From positions 41,810-105,809 of the forward strand of contig JAKUCV010000306.1 of assembly GCA_028386065.3 (NCBI GenBank): DNA of 64,000 bases, in the 5' to 3' direction. A model generated the notes under the pieces. The model was not told the origin of the DNA. It searched no databases and saw only the letters and a list, made by a program, of their open reading frames with translations. How positions within the stretch are numbered: position 1 is the stretch's first letter; each line of letters begins with the position of its first letter. Shown piece after piece: positions 58,097 to 64,000 of the stretch. This DNA is from Turnera subulata. Taxonomy: Eukaryota; Streptophyta; Magnoliopsida; Malpighiales; Passifloraceae. The position numbers and the translations under genes are program-made.

Positions 58097-59610
58097 GTAT
58101 GCCTTGCGTCTTCCTTTAACTCGTTTAATGACTCCTTTTCCTTGCTTCCTGCATATATTTCTTGTGGATTGATACTCTAAGTTTCAAGAACTTAAAACTG
58201 CACACACAATATATACTTTCCCTGACTGGTTGTTTAAACTTACAGGGTTCTTATTTTTTGCAGTCTAAGGTTTCAACTCAAATTTCAGTGAAGAACACAG
58301 TGGTCTTTCTGGGGTTGGTATGTTCTTTTTTTTCTTGGTTGTCTCTTTTCATAATTGGTAGGTTTTATGCATGACAGGTCAGGCTGGTTTGTGTGTCAAA
58401 TTCTAACAACTGGCTACCTGTCCTTAATCTAACTAGTTATCAACTAGGCTTGTAAGTTGTAACTTTTCTTTCTTCATGCGTGCTTATTTTTTCTTCCCCT
58501 ATTATCACTTTGGTTTATGTGGTTACCTGTTTGTTTGTATCCATTGTAGGAGTGTTAAACTATTGACTTGGAATGAATCATTTGGTTTCCCTCTATGTGC
58601 TAATTGACATGTTACCTAATCATTGGATTTTTTTAAAAAAGTTAAAAAGAAAAATAAAAGAAAGAGCTACCCTACCATTATCATAGTCATCATAATCTAA
58701 CAAATTTAAGTTTCTTTTTCTCATCTTCTGGTTTCATTCCACTTGGTAGTTGATCATTTTCTTATTCTCCTTTTCTCATCTAACAAATTTAAGGGGAGGT
58801 GTTGTTGTTGGGTCTTGCAATGGTCTGTTGTTTATGGTTTCTGCCATACTATGCTGCATTTTTAATTAAATCAGTCCTCTCCTCTTGTCTCATTTTTAAT
58901 CAAAGAAAATCAGAAATTTACATCTCATTTACGTGCAACTTTCCTCTTTTTTTCCCTGAATATGCACTTCACTTTGTGTGTATATATAAACCCATTCACC
59001 ACCTCCATAACATAAAAAAACATAAAAGTAACATTCTAGGCTAATATTTCAGAATCCTCCAATTCAAGGGGACAATCTGATGGCTAAGTGGGGTCAAGTG
59101 GGGTATGTACGTTGGATCATTATTGCTTGATGTTGTTTGTTTATTTCAATAGCATTATTAATTTGTCTTGGCTCTGCCCTTAGGTTGATATATCTGAGCA
59201 TGAATGTACTAGTTGCCTTTAGCTCCAATATTTCACTCTCTTTTTCATTAGACACAAACTGATAGTACCCATTAACAATGGCAGATTCCTACATACTTTG
59301 TGGTCCTGAAAGAAGAAGAGAATAAGCTCCCTTTTGATGATAAAAGTTCTCTCTCGATCTCAAGGTAGGTTCCTTTGTCTCTCTTCGGTACTTGATATCC
59401 TGAAAGTGTGATATGTGACAACATGCTAAATCTGCCGTTTAATGTGTTCTTCTCATTCTTAAAGTGTTTGTCTTATACGGTATTAGTAATAATATGCCTT
59501 GTTCTTGTAGATATTATGGATAAATCTTGGATTGCAAAACCGATGAACACCGACAAATACTTTCTTGGTTTAGAAACCAAGGAACACCGTCTTCTTCATC
59601 CTATGCTTAA

Positions 59611-59742
59611 TTGCAAGAGAAATGCAAGCAGCTTGACCTTACTTATGTTGGACTTGTGAATGGATTGAAGTCATATTTTATAGCAAAGATTGGGAGGGTG
59701 CCTAATGAACTTGCTGGAATATTGCCTGCTGAACTTACTGAG
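59611..59742 (+). pseudogene. Unidentified captured exon
   Basis: An open frame reads QEKCKQLDLTYVGLVNGLKS, then FIAKIGRVPNELAGILPAE and LTE, and ends at a good donor (GAG-GTAAAT). It looks like a real exon of a host-type protein but I do not recognise it. Confidence 0.35.
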
Positions 59743-60640
59743 GTAAATTCCATAATATTCTATGAAATCTTTTTATATGCTTTCTTCTTGTTGTGTGTAT
59801 TGAGGATGTTTGTGGGGAAGTTATTTTGTGAATTCCAGCTGAGTTGAGGTGAATATGAGAACTCCTGCTGAGTTGTGTGTGTGTTGTACTAGCTGGTGCT
59901 TGGTTGTTCGCTTCCTAGTAACCCTTCTTTATACGATGGTAGCAACTGTTGGATTAGTTACGTGGTTAGTTGTGGATCTGGGGATGTGGTTTTCTGTTTT
60001 GAGAGTAGCAGAGTCTTCTTTTATCAGAAGAGAAAGGAGATGACTTGTTTTGGTGGTTGTGGTTGCTTTCAACATGTGAGAATGGCTTTGGATTCTTTGA
60101 TTTTTCTCCTCTTTTTGATAAACGAATCTATGATTCCTGCTGAGTTGTGTGTGTGTTTTAGAAGTGATAGCTTATATGACCTCTTGGATAATGAATTTGA
60201 GAAGTTTCAATGGGACGGATTAGGACTGTTACGATTATCTTTGATTGGAGGAAAAAACATATTGTAAAAGGAATGGTGCAAAGTAATATGTTCAAATTCT
60301 TGGATTAGAGCATGAGATTTTGTTTTCTGTTATTAATGTATGCTTTATTTTAAGGCTGTCACTGTTGCTTTTGCAATGCTGCTGCTGCTGCCATTGTTAT
60401 TATTCTGTGGATATGGTGGATTTTGTTAGTCTGAAACTTTCTATATCTTTCTCCCAAAGCTTCTTAATAGATTATTGAATTGTAATTTCTGTGATTGTAG
60501 GTAAATGATGAACATAGCAGTCCTTCCACTCCGGTAAAATCTATAATATTCTATGAAATCCTTTAATGTGTTTTCTTCTTGCTGTGTGTATTGAGGATGT
60601 CTTGGGGAAGTTATTTTGTGAATTCCTGTTGAGTTGAGCT
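59743..60640. repeat. Duplicated intron-like block
   Basis: 59743-59850 and 60532-60640 are alike: a donor-like GTAAA start, ATAATATTCTATGAAATC, TGTGTGTATTGAGGATGT and GGGGAAGTTATTTTGTGAAT. A shorter TCCTGCTGAGTTGTGTGTGT unit repeats near 59862 and 60137. Confidence 0.6.
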
Positions 60641-60706
60641 TACTTGTTGTTGTGGTATTGTGTAACGTAAAACATGAGACTGAAAGCGCATGTTCTACCT
60701 TCTTAC

Positions 60707-62272
60707 TGTTAGTAATATGCCCAAAAGCCAATCATGGATGTTTATTTATAGTCATATACATACACTTTAGGTTATTCCAATAAGTATCGTTTGTGAGATA
60801 AACGCTTGCACATACTTATAACCCTAGAATATTTCATATTCTTAAATGTCCCTAGTCGATTATTATTACGGATGGGTTATAATAATAAATCAAGACTAAC
60901 GTATGTTGAGAATTTATATGTGATATGAATTCTACATACGAGTACAAGTTGGAGAACTTGTGGACTGGACTGACCCACATAAGAACACTACATGGAGCGT
61001 TATATGTATGTCATTAGTGTTTCTTATAGATGTGATTGTCCTCCGACCTGAGATCGTCAAGGTATCCAACATATGAATCATGTACTTTGATATTATTCCT
61101 AGTCACCCGTAACTGGGTGGACATAAGGGTAATCATCGGGTATATGCCAAGTATGTAGTGGGTTTTGATTGATCAAGAGGGGATTCGTCCAACCCATATA
61201 ACGGGTATATTATCGGATGGTTTCTTGATAGAGTTGAACTGTAAATGCACGGCCGTGCTCGGATTATGATATGTTGATATCATTGGTATCCGTTTTACAC
61301 AGTTAACTCGAGGATCAAGAAACCGAGATTAAACATATACGAGATTGACATATTCCATGTCTCGGTTTAATCTTGATAATGGGACGAAGGGACGATGACA
61401 TATTCCGAGGCATAGAGAATCAGTACTGATCTTGTCGTTCGGGTAGCAATGATGTGTTGCTAGACGCCGCTCTTTGCTTATAATTGTAAAATGAGATTTT
61501 ACAATTATTGCCGGACGTTACAAGTGCCTACAGGGTCACACACATAGAACCGTTGATTCGAGCAGATGGTCGAACCGTGGTTGGACCATGGTTGGACCGG
61601 GTGTGGTTGGACCGTGGTTGGACCATGGTTGAACCAGGTCGTTTTGGGGTGGTTTGGTTCACTAAGCATCAGATTAGTGGAGCCATTATTGCAGCCTTGT
61701 GATGAATATTCCCACTAAGAGTTAGTGGAAACATGTTGGCCAAAGGTGTTGTCCACTTTGACATGCCTTTGTGAGTTGGCATGCACATGCTTTTGTCTAA
61801 GGCATTATTCTTCACACTTGGGTTGGTTAGAACGTTTTTGGGTCTGAAAAATTCAGAGGATTGAGGCTTGAGAAGTGTTCTTGAGAGCTTGAGAAAACAC
61901 ATACTTACCCCTTTCTTTGTGAAAGAAAAGGAACACCAAAACACCACAAACACAAGCCCCGGTTTTACTCTTGCTAGCACATCAGTCCGGGGAGCTCGTT
62001 CTTGGATTCGTGTGACGATTCCGGGAAGGTCACGGTTCGTGTGGATACCGTAGAGGAGCAGGTCTTCTTCTTGCTCTAACTGATTCGTTCCAGCCTTCGT
62101 CTTGGTCTAGATGATTCGTTCCAGCAGTTGGGTGAAAGACCTCAACCGAACAAGGTACGAAATTTTGTTATACGGTTTATATGCTTCACATGTGGTTCTT
62201 GGCTAAGTTTCCTTTGCTTCCGCTGCATCTTTTGCTTGTATATGATTGTCATATAGCCTAGGGAAACTTACA
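60707..62272 (+). repeat. 5' LTR of an Angela-like Copia element
   Basis: 1566 bp, TGTTAGTAATATGCCC to GGGAAACTTACA. The start recalls the BARE/Angela group (TGTTGGAAATATGCCC). It is followed by a tRNA-Met-type primer site. The probable left target duplication is CTTAC (60702-60706); the right end is outside the window. Contains repeated GGTTGGACCATGG/GGTTGGACCGTGG units at 61575-61640. Confidence 0.65.
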
Positions 62273-62273
62273 G

Positions 62274-62286
62274 TGGTAGCGGAGCC
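62274..62286 (+). other. Primer-binding site of the Angela-like element
   Basis: TGGTAGCGGAGCC one base after the LTR end, the same variant of the initiator-Met site as in elements I and II. Confidence 0.65.
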
Positions 62287-62725
62287 TTCTTGTGAAGCTC
62301 TAAACCGTATAAGTGATTCATATGTGATATGATCACCTTAGAATGTGTAGGAATCATTTTGTGTATGTGATATGCCAAATGATTTTGAACATGATGTCTT
62401 TGTGTTTTGTCAAATGATATGTTGGTTTTGTTTTGGTATATGTGATTTGCCATGCAAGTATATGCATATATTTGATGTGTTTTGAGTAAATATACATGAT
62501 ATGTTTTATGTGATAGAGCATGATCATGTCATATTGTATTCAATTGTGTACATGTGATGTATATGTTGTTGAGGTTGATTTGTCAAAAATGTTTTGACAA
62601 CAAGAACTTGATTGGTATGAGATATCAATCAAGATGTTTTGGTGGTAGATCGAAGAGTTCGACTAAGAAAAACCGAGTGTCGGTTTGTGTTTCGAACGAT
62701 TGTCGTTCAAGCAATGTTTGGCCAA

Positions 62726-63486
62726 AACATCGATGTTGGTGTGACCAACATCGATGTTGGCATGAAGATTGGCCTTGGCCGAATCTCCAAAACATCGATG
62801 CTGTGTGACCAACATCGATGTTCTCATTCTAACACTCAAAAACATCGATGTTTAAATGTTAAACATCGATGTTATTTGAGCTCGGCCAAATTGGTTTGAG
62901 TTCCAGACCTCCAACAACATCGATGTTTGAGTGTCAACATCGATGTTCTTGAGTTCCAGAACCCAAACATCGATGTTTAAATGTTAAACATCGATATTAT
63001 ATGCTACTGCCAAGATATTGAACTTTCAAGTACTCAACACATCGATGTTTTAATGTCCAACATCGATGTTTTTGAGCTACTGCCAAATGGTTTGGAGTTC
63101 AAGTACTCAAACATCGATGTTTAAGTGTCAACATCGATGTTTTATGCATTCGGAAACATCCAACATCGATGTTTTGAGGGTTCGGCAAACTCCAACATCG
63201 ATGTTTGCTTGAAAACATCGATGTTTTATGGATTCGCAAACTCCAAACATCGATGTTGAAAGGTTCAACATCGATGTTGTGGACTGCAGCGACTTCAACA
63301 TCAAATTTGGGGTAGAAGGAGGAGGAATTGGTGTCTGGCCTGAACAGCAAAGTTGTAGCTCTACTTCTTAGCTTTCCAGGGACACCAAGTTTGTCCAAAT
63401 CCGAGCTCTACAGCTCTGGATATGGCCGAAATACTAAGTGCTGCCAATTGTTAGCGAGAATCAGATTCTTATAGACATCGATGTTC
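62726..63486. repeat. Array of about 20 AACATCGATGTT palindromes
   Basis: The perfect 12 bp palindrome AACATCGATGTT starts at 62726, 62747, 62811, 62841, 62862, 62916, 62936, 62966, 63059, 63110, 63130, 63162, 63194, 63214, 63246 and 63267. One-mismatch copies are at 62791, 62987 and 63038, and a flank-changed copy is near 63474. Pairs are 20-21 bp apart from start to start; pairs are separated by about 30-32, 44 or 51-54 bp. The linkers are partly repeated too (TTTRARTGTY, AGTACTCAA, CTACTGCCAA). Decayed copies follow at about 63494 and 63536. Confidence 0.9.
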
Positions 63487-64000
63487 ATTTATGGACATCA
63501 ATGTTCACTTGCATTTTTGTTTTCCAAATTTGCTTAACATCAATATATGATTTATCAAGAACAAGCATGTGATATGTTGGAATTATATTTTGATGTAAAA
63601 TATTAAGTTCTTAGTCGCCTTCCATAATGAGCACTAATCATTGCTTAGATTAACACTAGGTAGGTTTTGCCCTAGCAAGGTGCCTATGTTTATCCTAGCA
63701 AGGTTCGAGAGGATAATTGTAATATCCCGATTGCTTGTTGTGGGTTTGGACTTAACTAGGTTACCTTAATAGGATTAAGAACCTAGAGGCAAGGGTTGAG
63801 TAATGTCTATAAGATAGACTTGGACAAGGTGTTGTTCACTCAACTATCCAAGAGTTACATAGAGATGTAATTGACAAGAGTTGTCTACCTAAATAGCTAT
63901 GATGTAGGTGATCAGCCCTAGCTGACTTATGTTGTAGTGAAATATGGATCTTGGCCTACTTATATAATTGTCTTGATTTATATAGTAGGAGTACATTTAA

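Larger units (their letters stand above)
57200..60706 (+). mobile_element. CACTA-like DNA transposon end with captured gene pieces (right end not found)
   Basis: CACTACAAAAAAAGCGCGCG at 57200 matches the CACTA-superfamily terminus, followed by subterminal repeats of a GCGGGGGT / ACCCCCACAAAT type up to about 57400. A 70 bp tandem duplication (57562-57631, 57632-57695) follows in a leader-like region, then an intron-containing stretch with a YABBY exon (58048-58096). A frame starting MDKSWIAKPMNTDKYF (59517) loosely resembles the transposase-associated start. No complete transposase and no matching TTTGTAGTG right end was found before the Copia LTR at 60707. Confidence 0.5.
60707..64000 (+). 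mobile_element. Angela-like Copia element, 5' part, running off the window
   Basis: LTR, primer site and about 1.7 kb of leader are visible. No gag frame begins before the window ends. The leader holds a palindrome array (62726-63486). From 63500 to 64000 it is AT-rich with nothing recognised. Confidence 0.6.

Noticed and set aside
62639..63398. Frames with NIDV / KHRC repeats across the palindrome array
   Set aside because: The palindrome reads NIDV on both strands in one frame, so the repeated peptide is a by-product of the array; frames are short and inconsistent.
62726..63486. CRISPR-like array
   Set aside because: This is plant nuclear DNA. The repeats are 12 bp palindromes with spacings of 8-9 bp inside pairs and variable gaps between pairs, not 25-40 bp repeats with uniform unique spacers.

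Overview
This window is nuclear DNA from a flowering plant, probably a eudicot; the species cannot be fixed from sequence alone. The evidence is one GT-AG-intron gene with nine coding exons for a plant HAM-type MYST histone acetyltransferase (49134-54186, minus strand), set in AT-rich DNA packed with nested Copia and Gypsy LTR retrotransposons.

Layout, left to right. (1) 1-14110: remnants of a plant-mobile-domain-like protein gene are split by a ~3 kb solo LTR (1166-13269). That LTR was itself entered by a complete but decayed Tekay/Del-type chromovirus (2140-11250, target duplication TTGAA). A Tat-lineage integrase remnant follows. (2) 15398-23477: an 8.1 kb non-autonomous Gypsy-like element (element I, minus strand, duplication GTAGT). 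It has 2.85 kb LTRs and no gag-pol, but carries two plus-strand (antisense) ORFs of 125 and 227 codons. (3) 24490-38786: a decayed Copia element (minus strand, duplication GATCC). It holds another antisense 227-codon ORF and was later entered by a second copy of the non-autonomous family (element II, 29971-38143, duplication AATAA). (4) 38792-40640: mostly unassigned DNA and a second Tat integrase remnant. (5) 40711-46503: a young Copia element with nearly intact gag and pol (duplication CTCGT), inserted in a hAT-like non-autonomous DNA element. (6) 49134-54186: the HAM gene. (7) 54686-60706: two foldback MITEs, a decayed Copia RT fragment and a CACTA-like element carrying a captured YABBY exon. 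(8) 60707-64000: the 5' LTR and leader of an Angela-like Copia element running off the window.

The most interesting signal is the antisense passenger module. A 227-residue protein ending in a truncated endonuclease/exonuclease/phosphatase-like half-domain occurs three times: twice in a Gypsy-like family and once in an unrelated Copia element. It is always antisense to its host element, always preceded by a TATA-like box, and the copies differ largely by synonymous changes. In the Gypsy-like family it travels with a small basic 125-residue protein. A second theme is that three unrelated element families here carry arrays of short hairpins or palindromes with a conserved centre. The clearest is about 20 copies of a ClaI-centred palindrome placed in pairs 20-21 bp apart in the Angela-like leader.

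Limits: LTR identities, ages and family names come from reading by eye and recall of family motifs. No database search or alignment software was used.
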